Of a DNA stretch of 64,000 nt, positions 23,812 through 33,134 are shown one piece after another (position 1 is the first letter of the stretch; each line of letters opens with the position of its first letter). Where the stretch lies: NCBI RefSeq assembly GCF_001870785.1, contig NZ_MOLV01000007.1:62001-126000 (forward strand), read 5' to 3'. Under the pieces are notes generated by a model. It was not told where the DNA came from, ran no database searches, and saw nothing but the letters and a program-made list of their open reading frames with translations. Made by a program: the position numbers and the translations under genes. This stretch comes from Exiguobacterium sp. KRL4 (GTDB taxonomy: Bacteria > Bacillota > Bacilli > Exiguobacteriales > Exiguobacteriaceae).

Positions 23812-24153
23812 TTAAAGATTCCGTTCGATTGTTAATGCCAGTGCGCCAAATTGTTTCTCTGATTCTCTTGAGTATATCGTATAGGTTGCCTTTAACAAGT
23901 CATTCATCGTCCAACCGATACAATCGATTTGTTCGAGAGAGACGTTTTCGTAAAGCGATTGAAAATCGTTGAATGCTTGCCGTTCAAGGACTCTGACAAT
24001 CACTTGTTCATCGGTTGAGAGGTTCGTGAACTCAATCAAATCATCAACTTGGACAGCTTGCCGCTTTTCATCATTCAAACGGATTTCAATCACTTTTTTT
24101 CCGGCAACGATTGACTGAAACGGTTCTTCGTATAATCCCATCTTATGTAGCAT
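23812..24153 (-). CDS. ASCH domain protein
   Basis: 113 residues from the ATG at 24153, which follows AAGGAG with eight bases spacing; the longer frame to 24249 lacks a site. It carries the ASCH pattern: MGLYEEPFQSIVAGKKVIEIRLNDEKR at the start (the GxKxxExR element of the domain) and a beta-barrel with VDDLIEFTNL. The ASCH fold is related to PUA and is thought to bind RNA or modified nucleotides. Some members are amidohydrolases on acetylcytidine. The methyltransferase follows about 20 bases downstream. Confidence 0.85.
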   Translation of the reverse strand: MLHKMGLYEEPFQSIVAGKKVIEIRLNDEKRQAVQVDDLIEFTNLSTDEQVIVRVLERQAFNDFQSLYENVSLEQIDCIGWTMNDLLKATYTIYSRESEKQFGALALTIERNL

Positions 24154-24261
24154 TTCAGTTTCTCCTTCCTGACAATTTCCTTGATTTTGCAGATCCTTCA
24201 TTATACTTGAAACGACCAATCGCCCGATGATGAATATGTGCATTTTCACACGAATTATTAA

Positions 24262-24290
24262 TTGACATTCTGAACTAATCGGCGTAATTT
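24262..24290 (+). promoter_or_regulatory. Promoter of the MarR-ABC operon
   Basis: A perfect TTGACA (24262-24267) and TAATTT (24285-24290) are 17 bases apart. The operator starts 14 bases later. Confidence 0.65.
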
Positions 24291-24303
24291 AATTTATATA
24301 GAT

Positions 24304-24325
24304 AATCGTTCTATATGGAACGATT
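24304..24325. promoter_or_regulatory. Palindromic MarR operator
   Basis: AATCGTTC (24304-24311) and GAACGATT (24318-24325) are perfect inverted arms separated by six bases. The site lies over the expected transcription start, so bound MarR would block its own operon. Confidence 0.72.
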
Positions 24326-24350
24326 CAAAATGGAACATGGAGGTGGAAGG

Positions 24351-24839
24351 ATGGAAACGGAACAACGCGAGCCGGTGCGTTCGACGGCAATGATGCAATC
24401 TTTTTGGAATGTCCAGCGGCATCTCGTTCGGGCAGCCCATCAGACGGCACAGGAAAATGGACTGAGTTTACCGCAATTTCACAGCTTGATGACGATGGCG
24501 CCAAGACGTCCGATTACTCAAAAGGAACTTGCTGCGTATACGCATTTACCGAAAAGCACGCTCAGTCAATCGATTGAAGGGCTTGTTCAGTCAGGTTGGG
24601 TGATCCGGGAAACGAATCCGGACAACCGGCGCGAGGTCGTCCTGAATTTGAGTGATCACGGACGACAGTTCGTTGATGCAATCAAGCGGCAGGAGGCGGG
24701 GATGCAACAACGGCTCGAACAGGTTCTCGATCAGATTGATCCTGCTGCCTTTGAACAGATGCTCAAGACGCACGAACAAATTGCAGACGGATTAAAAGAC
24801 ATCTTGTCACCAGGAAACGGAGGCTGTGCAGATGATTAA
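24351..24839 (+). CDS. MarR-family transcriptional regulator
   Basis: 162 residues from the ATG at 24351 (GGAGG seven to eight bases upstream). Earlier ATGs at 24315 and 24330 lie in or near the operator and lack sites. The centre has a winged helix-turn-helix: TQKELAAYTHLPKSTLSQSIEGL, then the wing with NPDNRREVVLNLSDHG. It is the first gene of a three-gene unit with two ABC exporter subunits and overlaps the next gene by eight bases. It should repress the unit until a toxic compound binds it. The compound is unknown. Confidence 0.92.
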   Translation: METEQREPVRSTAMMQSFWNVQRHLVRAAHQTAQENGLSLPQFHSLMTMAPRRPITQKELAAYTHLPKSTLSQSIEGLVQSGWVIRETNPDNRREVVLNLSDHGRQFVDAIKRQEAGMQQRLEQVLDQIDPAAFEQMLKTHEQIADGLKDILSPGNGGCADD

Positions 24840-26556
24840 GTTACTCAAAAATCTGACGACCTATAAATGGGCCGTCTTTGCTGTCTTGATTCTGGTCTTC
24901 GCCCAATCGATGTCCGATTTATATTTACCGACCTTGATGGCGGACATCATCGATAAAGGGGTTGTGACGGGCGATACGGCGTACATTTGGAAAATCGGTG
25001 CCGTCATGCTCGGGATTACCGGACTTGGTGCACTCGCAGCGATTGCCGCCAGTTATTATTCCTCCAAAGCCGCGATGGGACTTGGACGCGACATCCGCCG
25101 AAAAGTCTTTAACCACGTCGAACGGTTTACGTTACAAGAGTTTGATCAAGTCGGAACGGCTTCCTTGATTACGCGGACGACGAACGATATCACGCAAGTT
25201 CAGCAAGTCGTCATCATGATGCTGCGGATGGTCGTCAGTGCCCCGATCATGTTTGTCGGCGGATTGATCATGGCCGTCTCAAAAGACGCCAAGCTGTCAC
25301 TCGTCATCGTCGCCGCGATGCCGGTTTTGGTCGTGTCGATTCTGTTGATCCTCTGGAAAGGGGTTCCGCTATTTGGACAAGTCCAAAAACGACTCGACCG
25401 TCTGAATCTCGTCTTACGGGAAAACCTGACCGGAATTCGGGTCATCCGGGCTTTTAATCGTGAATCGGAAGAAAAGATTCGGTTAACGAAAGCGAATGCC
25501 GATTTGACGGACGTCTCGATTAAAGTCAATAAAATCATGGCCTTTTTGATGCCGGTCATGATGCTCGTCATGAACTTGACGGTTGTTGGTGTCATTTGGT
25601 TCGGGGGGGTCCGGATCAATAATGGCGGGATGCAGATCGGGGATTTGATGGCCTTTATTCAATATGTCATGCAAATCATGTTTGCCCTCGTCATGGCATC
25701 TGTCATGTTTGTTATGATTCCCCGGGCAGCGGTCTCCGCGAAACGGATCAATGAAGTGCTCGAGATGGAACCGACGATGGTCGACGCTGGAACGGCTTCC
25801 GCTGACCATGAACGCGGCACATTGGTCTTTGATCATGTGACATTCAGTTATCCGGGGGCAGAAACTCCGGTCTTATCGGACATCAGCTTTACAGCGCGTC
25901 CGGGTGAAATCACGGCCGTGATTGGCGGGACCGGCTCTGGGAAATCAACGCTCGTCAATCTGATTCCCCGGTTTTATGACGTGACGAACGGCAGTATTCA
26001 GGTCAACGGTGTCGACAGCCAAGCTGTCCCGCAAGAAGAATTACGCTCAAAAATCGGCTTTGTGCCGCAAAAAGCGTTGTTGTTCACGGGAACGATCGCT
26101 GACAACATCCGCTTCGGCAAAGAGGACGCGACAGACGAAGAAATCCAGCATGCAGCGCGTGTCGCCCAAGCGACGGATTTTATTGAACGAATGCCGAATC
26201 AGTATGATTCAATCATCGAACAAGGAGGATCCAACGTCTCCGGTGGTCAAAAACAACGTCTGTCGATCGCCCGGGCACTCGTCCGTAAACCCGATATCTA
26301 TGTCTTTGACGACAGTTTCTCAGCGCTTGATTTTAAAACGGACGCGACGTTACGCAAAGCCTTGAAGCAGGAAACGGGCGAGGCCACCGTCTTGATCGTT
26401 GCGCAACGTGTCAGTACGGTCATGGATGCCGATCAAATCATTGTCCTTGAAGAAGGACGCATTGCCGGAATCGGTACGCATGACGAGTTATATGAAACAA
26501 ATGAGGTTTATCAAGAAATCGTCAAATCCCAACTATCAGAGGAGGAAATCGCATGA
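24832..26556 (+). CDS. Heterodimeric ABC exporter, subunit A
   Basis: 574 residues from the ATG at 24832, eight bases after GGAGG and inside the MarR stop region. Six membrane helices (1-310) precede an ATPase domain with Walker A GGTGSGKST, a canonical signature VSGGQKQRL and Walker B IYVFDDSFSALD. The residue after the Walker B aspartate is Asp, not the catalytic Glu. One of the two ATP sites of the exporter is therefore non-hydrolytic, as in LmrCD, BmrCD and TM287/288. It works with the next gene product in drug or lipid export. Confidence 0.93.
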   Translation: MIKLLKNLTTYKWAVFAVLILVFAQSMSDLYLPTLMADIIDKGVVTGDTAYIWKIGAVMLGITGLGALAAIAASYYSSKAAMGLGRDIRRKVFNHVERFTLQEFDQVGTASLITRTTNDITQVQQVVIMMLRMVVSAPIMFVGGLIMAVSKDAKLSLVIVAAMPVLVVSILLILWKGVPLFGQVQKRLDRLNLVLRENLTGIRVIRAFNRESEEKIRLTKANADLTDVSIKVNKIMAFLMPVMMLVMNLTVVGVIWFGGVRINNGGMQIGDLMAFIQYVMQIMFALVMASVMFVMIPRAAVSAKRINEVLEMEPTMVDAGTASADHERGTLVFDHVTFSYPGAETPVLSDISFTARPGEITAVIGGTGSGKSTLVNLIPRFYDVTNGSIQVNGVDSQAVPQEELRSKIGFVPQKALLFTGTIADNIRFGKEDATDEEIQHAARVAQATDFIERMPNQYDSIIEQGGSNVSGGQKQRLSIARALVRKPDIYVFDDSFSALDFKTDATLRKALKQETGEATVLIVAQRVSTVMDADQIIVLEEGRIAGIGTHDELYETNEVYQEIVKSQLSEEEIA

Positions 26557-28424
26557 GTACAAGTACAACAAAACGTCCTGTCGGCGGTCCTCCAGGTGGA
26601 CCGGGTGGTGGTCCCGGTGGCGGGAACATGATGATGATGGGCGAAAAACCAAAAAACTTCAAAGCGACATTCCGCCGGTTGCTTGGTTATCTGAAACCAC
26701 GCCGGACGGCATTAATTGCCGTCTTCATCGCCGCGATTCTCAGTACGGTCTTCATGATTGCTGGACCGAAAATCATGGGAACGGCGATTACGGAACTGTT
26801 TGAAGGGGCCTATGCCAAGTTCCAGGGAGTACCTGGTGCGGAAATCGACTTTACGAAAATCGGACAGATTTTGTTAGTGCTCGCCGGACTGTACGTCATC
26901 AGCAGTCTGTTCAGCTACATCCAGCAATACATCATGTCGAGTGTCGCCCAAAAAACGGTCTATGATTTGCGTGAAGACGTCAATCAGAAGCTCGAGCGGT
27001 TACCACTCAAGTATTATGACGGCCGTCCGAACGGGGAGACGCTCAGTCGGGTCACGAATGACATCGATACGATCGGCAGTACGTTGCAACAAAGTGTGAC
27101 GTCGTTCATCACCTCAATCGTGACGATTGTCGGGATTTTGATCATGATGCTGACGATCAGTCCATTGCTAACATTGATTTCACTCGTCTCCTTGCCACTT
27201 TCGATTTTTGCGATTCGTCCGATTTTAAAACGGTCACAAAAATACTTTGCCGATCAACAACGGACCCTCGGACAATTAAACGGACACGTCGAAGAGATGT
27301 ATACCGGTCATCCCGTCGTCAAAGCGTTTGGGCATGAGCGAAGAGCGGTTGAACAGTTTGATGCCGTCAACGACGAGTTATATGAAGCGGGACGAAAAGC
27401 CCAGTTCATCTCCGGGATCATCATGCCGATGATGATGTTCATCGGGAATATCAGTTATGTCTTGATCAGTGTCGTCGGTGGGATTCTCGTCACCCAGCGC
27501 AGCATTTCGATTGGTGACATTCAAGCGTTCATCACCTATACACGCCAGTTCACGCAACCGATCACCCAGACGGCGAACATTGCGAACATCGTCCAGTCGA
27601 CGGTCGCGGCAGCAGAACGTGTTTTTGAACTGTTGGATGAAGAAGAGGAAGTCAAAGAAGTGACGACGCATCAGTTGGCGAAAGCTGACGGAGCAGTTGC
27701 GTTTGAACACGTCGACTTTGGTTACGGCGAGCAACTGTTGATCGAAGATATGAATATCGATGTCCAACCGGGTCAAACGGTTGCAATCGTCGGTCCGACC
27801 GGTGCCGGGAAAACAACGTTGATCAACCTGTTGATGCGGTTTTATGAACTCAATCGCGGTGTCATCCGCATCGACGGGATCGATACGCGGAAGATGTCAC
27901 GGGAAGATTTACGGACAACGTTCGGGATGGTGTTGCAAGATACGTGGCTCTTTAACGGAACGATTCGTGACAATCTTGCCTACGGGAAAATCGGCGCGAC
28001 GGAAGATGAAATCATCGAAGCGGCAAAAACCGCTCATGCCGATCACTTCATCCGGACGTTACCGGACGGATACGATACGGTCTTAAATGAAGAAGCGTCG
28101 AACATCTCACAAGGACAAAAACAGTTGTTAACGATTGGCCGGGCAGTTCTCGCCGACCCGCCAATCATGATTCTCGATGAAGCGACGTCAAGCGTCGATA
28201 CGCGGACGGAAATCTTCATTCAAAAAGCGATGAAACGGTTGATGGAAGGACGGACAAGTTTCGTCATCGCCCACCGTCTGTCGACGATTAAAGATGCCGA
28301 TTTGATTTTGGTCATGGACCAAGGACGTGTCATTGAACAAGGAACACATGAAGCGTTGCTTGAAGCAAACGGCTTTTATGCCGATCTCTACAACAGTCAG
28401 TTCTCGGAAAAAGAAGTGGTCTAA
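26553..28424 (+). CDS. Heterodimeric ABC exporter, subunit B
   Basis: 623 residues, starting in the ATGA overlap with subunit A. The first 30 residues are an odd Gly/Pro/Met-rich cytoplasmic leader (GGPPGGPGGGPGGG, then four Met). Six membrane helices follow. The ATPase domain has Walker A GPTGAGKTT, a degenerate signature ISQGQKQLL and a full Walker B IMILDEATSSVD with the catalytic glutamate. Canonical Glu here and canonical signature in subunit A together form one working ATP site. Drug export is inferred from the MarR regulator. Confidence 0.93.
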   Translation: MSTSTTKRPVGGPPGGPGGGPGGGNMMMMGEKPKNFKATFRRLLGYLKPRRTALIAVFIAAILSTVFMIAGPKIMGTAITELFEGAYAKFQGVPGAEIDFTKIGQILLVLAGLYVISSLFSYIQQYIMSSVAQKTVYDLREDVNQKLERLPLKYYDGRPNGETLSRVTNDIDTIGSTLQQSVTSFITSIVTIVGILIMMLTISPLLTLISLVSLPLSIFAIRPILKRSQKYFADQQRTLGQLNGHVEEMYTGHPVVKAFGHERRAVEQFDAVNDELYEAGRKAQFISGIIMPMMMFIGNISYVLISVVGGILVTQRSISIGDIQAFITYTRQFTQPITQTANIANIVQSTVAAAERVFELLDEEEEVKEVTTHQLAKADGAVAFEHVDFGYGEQLLIEDMNIDVQPGQTVAIVGPTGAGKTTLINLLMRFYELNRGVIRIDGIDTRKMSREDLRTTFGMVLQDTWLFNGTIRDNLAYGKIGATEDEIIEAAKTAHADHFIRTLPDGYDTVLNEEASNISQGQKQLLTIGRAVLADPPIMILDEATSSVDTRTEIFIQKAMKRLMEGRTSFVIAHRLSTIKDADLILVMDQGRVIEQGTHEALLEANGFYADLYNSQFSEKEVV

Positions 28425-28493
28425 AGTAAGCTCAAACTTCTGATTCGTCACGAAATCATGACGCTGAAACACTAAAAAAGAATAGTTTGTTGT

Positions 28494-28530
28494 AAATGGA
28501 TGGTTCTGACTAGAATCATCCATTTTTTTT
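28494..28530 (+). terminator. Terminator of the MarR-ABC operon
   Basis: AAATGGATGGTTCT pairs with AGAATCATCCATTT (one wobble) and is followed by T residues. Confidence 0.8.
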
Positions 28531-28568
28531 AATACTATTCACAAACTACTACTTTCAGGTTGAAATTG

Positions 28569-28594
28569 GTTTAGCAATTCCTTTAGTCGGGGAA
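28569..28594 (+). promoter_or_regulatory. Possible SigB-type promoter
   Basis: GTTTAG and GGGGAA are separated by 14 bases, close to the SigB pattern GTTTAA/GGGTAT. The -10 deviates, so this is tentative. Confidence 0.35.
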
Positions 28595-28651
28595 ATTAAA
28601 GAAGTGTCGGAAATATATTAATTCATTTTAGAGATGAAGGAGCGTGGCAGG

Positions 28652-30457
28652 ATGAACAACTTTTGGAACACGACGTCATTTGACGTCAACGGGATCCTTG
28701 GGACTCTCGGTAACATTTTAGGAGCACTTATCGTATTCCTGATCGGATGGCTGATTGCGAAACTGATCGCAAACGGCATTCAAAAAGCATTGGAAAAATC
28801 GGGTGTCGTCAACAAGTTGTCACCACAAAAAGAAGGTACGCCACCACAAAAGAAAAAGTGGACACCGGAAAAAATTATCGGGACTGTCATCTTCTGGCTC
28901 TTGATGGTGTTTGTCTTAATCTTAGTCTTCAACATCTTGAACCTTAACATCATTGCAGGACCACTCGCGGCTACGATGAGCACCTTGCTCGCGGCAATCC
29001 CGAACATCTTGCAAGCAGCCTTGATTCTTCTTCTTGCGTATGTCATCGCGGTTGTTCTCCGCATGGTCATCGTCAAAGGTGGAACGAAGTTGATGTCGAA
29101 TGAAAAAGTTCGTTCGAACAAAATGCTTCAAGGTCAGACGGATCTATCGAACTATCCGAAGATTGCAGGCGAAATCGTCTTCTATCTTGTCTTGTTACTG
29201 TTCTTACCAGGTGTACTTGGTGCTCTTAACATCGAAAGTGTTTCGGAACCGTTCAGTCAATTGTTGTCATCGTTCCTTGGGTTCATCCCACGTCTGATCG
29301 CTGCAGCAGCCATCTTCTTCGTCGGATTCCTCGTTGCGAAAATCGTTCGCGATATCGTCACGAACTTCCTGCATGCAGTCGGTACAGACAAATTTGCTTC
29401 GCGCTTCAACATTGGTACAAACGAACCAAAAGACACAAAATCACTTTCTTCAATCCTTGGTACAGTCGTCTTCATCTTGATCTTAATTCCGATCACGATT
29501 TCGGCACTTGATCAGCTCAACATCAAAGGAATCACAGGACCAGCCATCAACATGTTGAATGATGTCCTTGGTATGATTCCAAACATCATCATCGGTGTTG
29601 TCTTGATCCTTGTGGGTCTCTATATCGGTCGTTTTGTTAAAAAATTCGTTGCCGACCTCTTATCGCGCCTCGGTTTCAACAACTTGACGCGTCACTTGAA
29701 AGTCGGTAGCTGGGATGCAAACAATGCATCGACATCACCATCATCAATCGTTGGATCACTTGTTGAGATCGTCATCGTCGTCTTGTTCGTCGTCGAAGCC
29801 TTCAACTTGATTGGTCTTGAGTTCATGGTTGACCTGGGTCGCGCAGTTCTTGCTTTCCTTCCGAGTGTCTTGACTGCGATCATTATCTTGGCCATCGGTA
29901 TCATCATCAGTAACTTGGTGAAACGTACGATGGACAGCCTGTTCGCCAACTCAGATTTAAAAGTTCTGTCGAGCGTCGCAAAATACGCCATTCTTGCTCT
30001 TGCGGTCTTCATGGCACTTGATCAACTTGGTGTGGCAGCTACAATCGTCAACTCAGCGTTCATCTTGATCCTCGGTGCGGTTGCTCTTGCTTTCGGACTT
30101 GCATTTGGTTTAGGTGGTCGTGATAACGCATCACGTTACCTCGATCGTTTACAGAAAAAAGCCGAAAACGCAGACATCGACACATCGAACCTGCCGTCAA
30201 ACAACACACCGTCTGCTTCAACGAAGCCAAGCTTAAAAGAAGCAGCAAAAGGTGCAGCATCTAAAGCAGCAGATGATGTAACACCTGATCAAGCACCAAA
30301 AGCTTCTAAACCATCATCTTCAACGAATGTGAACCCGACACATGGTACGCCAAAGGGTGCACTTCCTGAAAATGATTTAGCACAACAGGACGATTACCCA
30401 ATCGATCCGGACACGAACAGTGGTCCGAACTTAGATCACCCAAATGATCGTCCGTAA
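28652..30457 (+). CDS. Mechanosensitive-channel-like membrane protein with repeated TM-helix motif (CmpX type)
   Basis: 601 residues from the ATG at 28652 (AAGGAG nine bases upstream). About eleven or twelve hydrophobic segments fall into repeated units. Each has a long helix followed by a glycine-containing GRFVKKFVADLL or AKLIANGIQKAL-like amphipathic segment, the pattern of the conserved TM helix repeat found in CmpX and MscS-related proteins. The final pore-like helix is LILGAVALAFGLAFGLGGRD. The C-terminal 110 residues are hydrophilic, Ala/Ser/Lys-rich and probably disordered. It may sense membrane tension or regulate membrane fluidity. The predicted stress promoter would fit. Confidence 0.82.
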   Translation: MNNFWNTTSFDVNGILGTLGNILGALIVFLIGWLIAKLIANGIQKALEKSGVVNKLSPQKEGTPPQKKKWTPEKIIGTVIFWLLMVFVLILVFNILNLNIIAGPLAATMSTLLAAIPNILQAALILLLAYVIAVVLRMVIVKGGTKLMSNEKVRSNKMLQGQTDLSNYPKIAGEIVFYLVLLLFLPGVLGALNIESVSEPFSQLLSSFLGFIPRLIAAAAIFFVGFLVAKIVRDIVTNFLHAVGTDKFASRFNIGTNEPKDTKSLSSILGTVVFILILIPITISALDQLNIKGITGPAINMLNDVLGMIPNIIIGVVLILVGLYIGRFVKKFVADLLSRLGFNNLTRHLKVGSWDANNASTSPSSIVGSLVEIVIVVLFVVEAFNLIGLEFMVDLGRAVLAFLPSVLTAIIILAIGIIISNLVKRTMDSLFANSDLKVLSSVAKYAILALAVFMALDQLGVAATIVNSAFILILGAVALAFGLAFGLGGRDNASRYLDRLQKKAENADIDTSNLPSNNTPSASTKPSLKEAAKGAASKAADDVTPDQAPKASKPSSSTNVNPTHGTPKGALPENDLAQQDDYPIDPDTNSGPNLDHPNDRP

Positions 30458-30464
30458 TAAAAAT

Positions 30465-30498
30465 AAAACTCCTTCGCCAATCGGTGGAGGAGTTTTTT
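30465..30498 (+). terminator. Terminator
   Basis: AAAACTCCT pairs with the AGGAGTTTT arm after a GC-containing loop and runs into T residues. Confidence 0.8.
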
Positions 30499-30681
30499 AG
30501 TGCGTTAACGCATATTTACATATCCGTGTTGTAGTGAAATAACAAAGTTGGCTTGACCAATTTGTGAAAAAATACAGAAACTTATGCTTATAAAAGCTGA
30601 CATCGTTTGTTATGATAAAAAGGTCAATTAATAAAATGATTTGAATATTCAGAAAAAAAGAGAGAGTTCGGAGGGTGTTTT

Positions 30682-32070
30682 ATGAGTTTGCTTCGTAAGA
30701 AAGACGTCAGTGTCATGATGGATCAAAAAAGTCATTCCAAACTGGCACGGCATTTATCGGGTTTTGATCTTGTCTTACTCGGGATTGGTGCCATTATCGG
30801 GACAGGAATCTTTGTCCTAACAGGAACAGGGGCGCTGTATGCAGGACCTGCTTTACCGGTTGCCTTTATTATTTCTGCTATTGTCTGTGCATTAGCTGCT
30901 CTCTGTTATGCGGAATTTTCATCGATGATTCCTGTATCGGGTAGTGTCTATACCTACACGTATGCGACGATCGGAGAACTCGTTGCCTGGATCATCGGTT
31001 GGTGTCTCATATTAGAATATGGTTTAGCGTCGAGTGCGGTCGCCACAGGGTGGTCCGGTTACTTCCAATCCTTGTTATCCGGATTCGGTGTCAATCTTCC
31101 GACCGCAATAACGGCAGCACCAGGGGCTGTACCCGGAAGCGAAACATTCTTCAATTTACCGGCGTTCTTGATTTTGATGGTCATCACGTTCTTATTATCG
31201 TTAGGTATCAAAGAAACAAAACGTGTCAACAATATCATGGTTCTTGTCAAAGTGGCCGTCGTCATCTTGTTCATCGTCGTCGGCATCTGGTACGTCGAGC
31301 CAGGCAACTACACACCGTTCGCTCCGTTCGGTATCAGTGGTGTCTTGCAGGCGTCAGCGATTGCCTTCTTCGCTTACCTCGGTTTTGATGCTGTTACATC
31401 AGCAGCAGAAGAGGTCAAAGATCCAGGCCGTAACTTACCGATTGGGATCTTAGGATCACTTGCAATCGTTACTGTTTTATACGTCATCGTATCCGCTATC
31501 ATGGTCGGAATCGTCCCGTTCAAACAATTTGAAGGTGTCGATAGCCCGGTTTCTTTAGCATTAAAAGTCGCTGGTCAGGACTGGGTCGCAGGTTTCGTCG
31601 ACTTAGGTGCCATCGTCGGTATGACGACAGTTATCCTCGTCATGACATTTGGTCTTGTTCGTCTCTTGTTCGCCATGAGCCGTGATGGATTATTGCCGAA
31701 AATCTTCTCGGACGTTAATGAAAAATCACACACGCCTGTCAAAGCGACGTGGATTCTCGGAACGACGGCCGGTTTGATCGCTGGATTCGTCCCGCTCGGT
31801 ACACTGGCAGAATTGATTAATATCGGAACACTCGCAGCGTTTGCTCTGATTTCAATTGCCGTCGTCATCTTACGGAAAACACGTCCGGATTTGAAACGGG
31901 CGTTCAAAGTTCCACTCGTACCGTTTTTACCGATTCTTTCAGTGCTTTCGTGTATCATGTTGATGTTGAACTTACAGACGTTCACATGGATTGCGTTCTT
32001 TATCTGGACTGGAATCGGACTTGCTGTCTACTTCTTGTATGGAAGAACACGCTCGAAACTACATCAATAA
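30682..32070 (+). CDS. APC-superfamily amino acid permease (YfnA-like)
   Basis: 462 residues, GGAGGG upstream. Twelve hydrophobic segments start with LARHLSGFDLVLLGIGAIIGTGIFVLTG, in which GIGAIIGTGIF is the hallmark first helix of CAT-type amino acid transporters. The sixth-helix region FFAYLGFDAVTSAAEEVKDPGRNLP is also typical. It imports an amino acid, probably cationic or branched, by proton symport or exchange; the exact substrate cannot be read. It is transcribed alone. Confidence 0.92.
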   Translation: MSLLRKKDVSVMMDQKSHSKLARHLSGFDLVLLGIGAIIGTGIFVLTGTGALYAGPALPVAFIISAIVCALAALCYAEFSSMIPVSGSVYTYTYATIGELVAWIIGWCLILEYGLASSAVATGWSGYFQSLLSGFGVNLPTAITAAPGAVPGSETFFNLPAFLILMVITFLLSLGIKETKRVNNIMVLVKVAVVILFIVVGIWYVEPGNYTPFAPFGISGVLQASAIAFFAYLGFDAVTSAAEEVKDPGRNLPIGILGSLAIVTVLYVIVSAIMVGIVPFKQFEGVDSPVSLALKVAGQDWVAGFVDLGAIVGMTTVILVMTFGLVRLLFAMSRDGLLPKIFSDVNEKSHTPVKATWILGTTAGLIAGFVPLGTLAELINIGTLAAFALISIAVVILRKTRPDLKRAFKVPLVPFLPILSVLSCIMLMLNLQTFTWIAFFIWTGIGLAVYFLYGRTRSKLHQ

Positions 32071-32075
32071 GACGC

Positions 32076-32109
32076 AGCCATTCAGAAGTTTTTCTGAATG
32101 GCTTTTTGT
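32076..32109 (+). terminator. Terminator of the amino acid permease gene
   Basis: AGCCATTCAGAA pairs perfectly over 12 positions with TTCTGAATGGCT and is followed by TTTT. Confidence 0.87.
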
Positions 32110-32173
32110 TTGACTGTCAGCAGGAATGGCGAGGTGAAAAGGCGAACGATTATAAAGAAAGGGGCGATCCGAG

Positions 32174-32953
32174 ATGATTCATATTAAACGGGCACCTGAT
32201 ACAGAAACGGCATTTTCAGTGATGCAAGAGGGATTCAGCGATTACATGATTCCATTAGGTCTTTCACGTGAGGTGTTTCAAGAACGAATTCTGGAACGCG
32301 ACGGCAATCAACTCGAACATTCGTTTATTGCCTACCACGGCGAACGACCGGTCGCCATTTGGTTGAATGGATTAAAAAACATCAAAAAACAAACTGTCAT
32401 GCGCTGTGGTGGATTGGCCGTCGATCCCCAGTACCGACGGCTTGGGATTGCGAAAGCCTTATATGACGCGCAATTGAGTTATGCCAAATCGATTCACATC
32501 AACCGACTGACACTTGAGGTCATTCAAGGTAATCAGCCGGCCATTTCCCTCTACCAAAAATTCGGCTACCAAACAGTCGACGAACTCGGCTATTTTCTTC
32601 GGGAAGAACCCGACCAGACGGAGCCGCTTATCGAGATTGATGCTGTTGCATTTGAACGCCGTTACATACAGCAAGGGGAATACATCTGGCAACAGGATCA
32701 GACGGTGATGAAGCAGGCGCAAGCGCAGTATTATGAACTTGACGGTGCGTTCATTGCGACCGCCAATGAGTCGATTTTTGCGATTGTGACGGAAGAGGAA
32801 GACGTAGCGCGGGTCGCGACGGAAGCGACACGTCGTTTGACGGGAACTCGTTATCAGTTGCAGTCGACCAATCAACAAGTGTGGGAAGACTTACGGCAAG
32901 CCGGCTGGCAGCAGCGGGAATTGAAGCAATTCGTCATGAGTCAAACCATCTGA
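32174..32953 (+). CDS. GNAT-family acetyltransferase with extra C-terminal domain
   Basis: 259 residues, AAAGGGGC upstream. The first 140 residues are a GNAT fold with the acetyl-CoA binding motif LAVDPQYRRLGIAKAL (R/QxxGxG/A type) near residue 85 and an AISLYQKFGY motif B. The remaining 110 residues are a second half-domain that may form a pseudo-GNAT or binding lobe. It should transfer an acetyl group from acetyl-CoA to an amine; the acceptor is unknown. Confidence 0.88.
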   Translation: MIHIKRAPDTETAFSVMQEGFSDYMIPLGLSREVFQERILERDGNQLEHSFIAYHGERPVAIWLNGLKNIKKQTVMRCGGLAVDPQYRRLGIAKALYDAQLSYAKSIHINRLTLEVIQGNQPAISLYQKFGYQTVDELGYFLREEPDQTEPLIEIDAVAFERRYIQQGEYIWQQDQTVMKQAQAQYYELDGAFIATANESIFAIVTEEEDVARVATEATRRLTGTRYQLQSTNQQVWEDLRQAGWQQRELKQFVMSQTI

Positions 32954-32956
32954 TAC

Positions 32957-33015
32957 AAAAAAGCCATGATGTGTGGAAGTCCCACGGAGGGAACGCCACA
33001 CATCACGGCTTTTTG
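32957..33015. terminator. Bidirectional terminator
   Basis: A 19-base arm starting AAAAAGCC (32958-32976) pairs with the arm 32996-33014 with one mismatch, between convergent units. Confidence 0.87.
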
Positions 33016-33108
33016 TCAGGTCCATAAACTGATCATGACGATAATAGCAAAAATCACAAACAGGATTCCGGTGCCACCAAGCATGATCAGCATGATTTTG
33101 TTCATCAT
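33016..33108 (-). CDS. 30-residue single-pass membrane peptide
   Basis: A short frame starts with two ATGs at 33108 and 33105, six bases after GAGG, and ends in TGA at 33016. It encodes 30 residues, mostly Ile, Leu, Met and Phe with a central GGTG turn, so it is one membrane helix. It sits 26 bases downstream of the secreted protein gene on the same strand and directly before a strong terminator, which supports real transcription. Function unknown. Confidence 0.55.
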   Translation of the reverse strand: MMNKIMLIMLGGTGILFVIFAIIVMISLWT

Positions 33109-33134
33109 AAGATTCCTCAATTCTCTAAAAACTG

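Noticed and set aside
26009-26803. Long alternate-frame plus-strand readings inside the ABC exporter genes
   Set aside because: They are shadows of the two ABC exporter genes, whose Walker and signature motifs are in the other frame.
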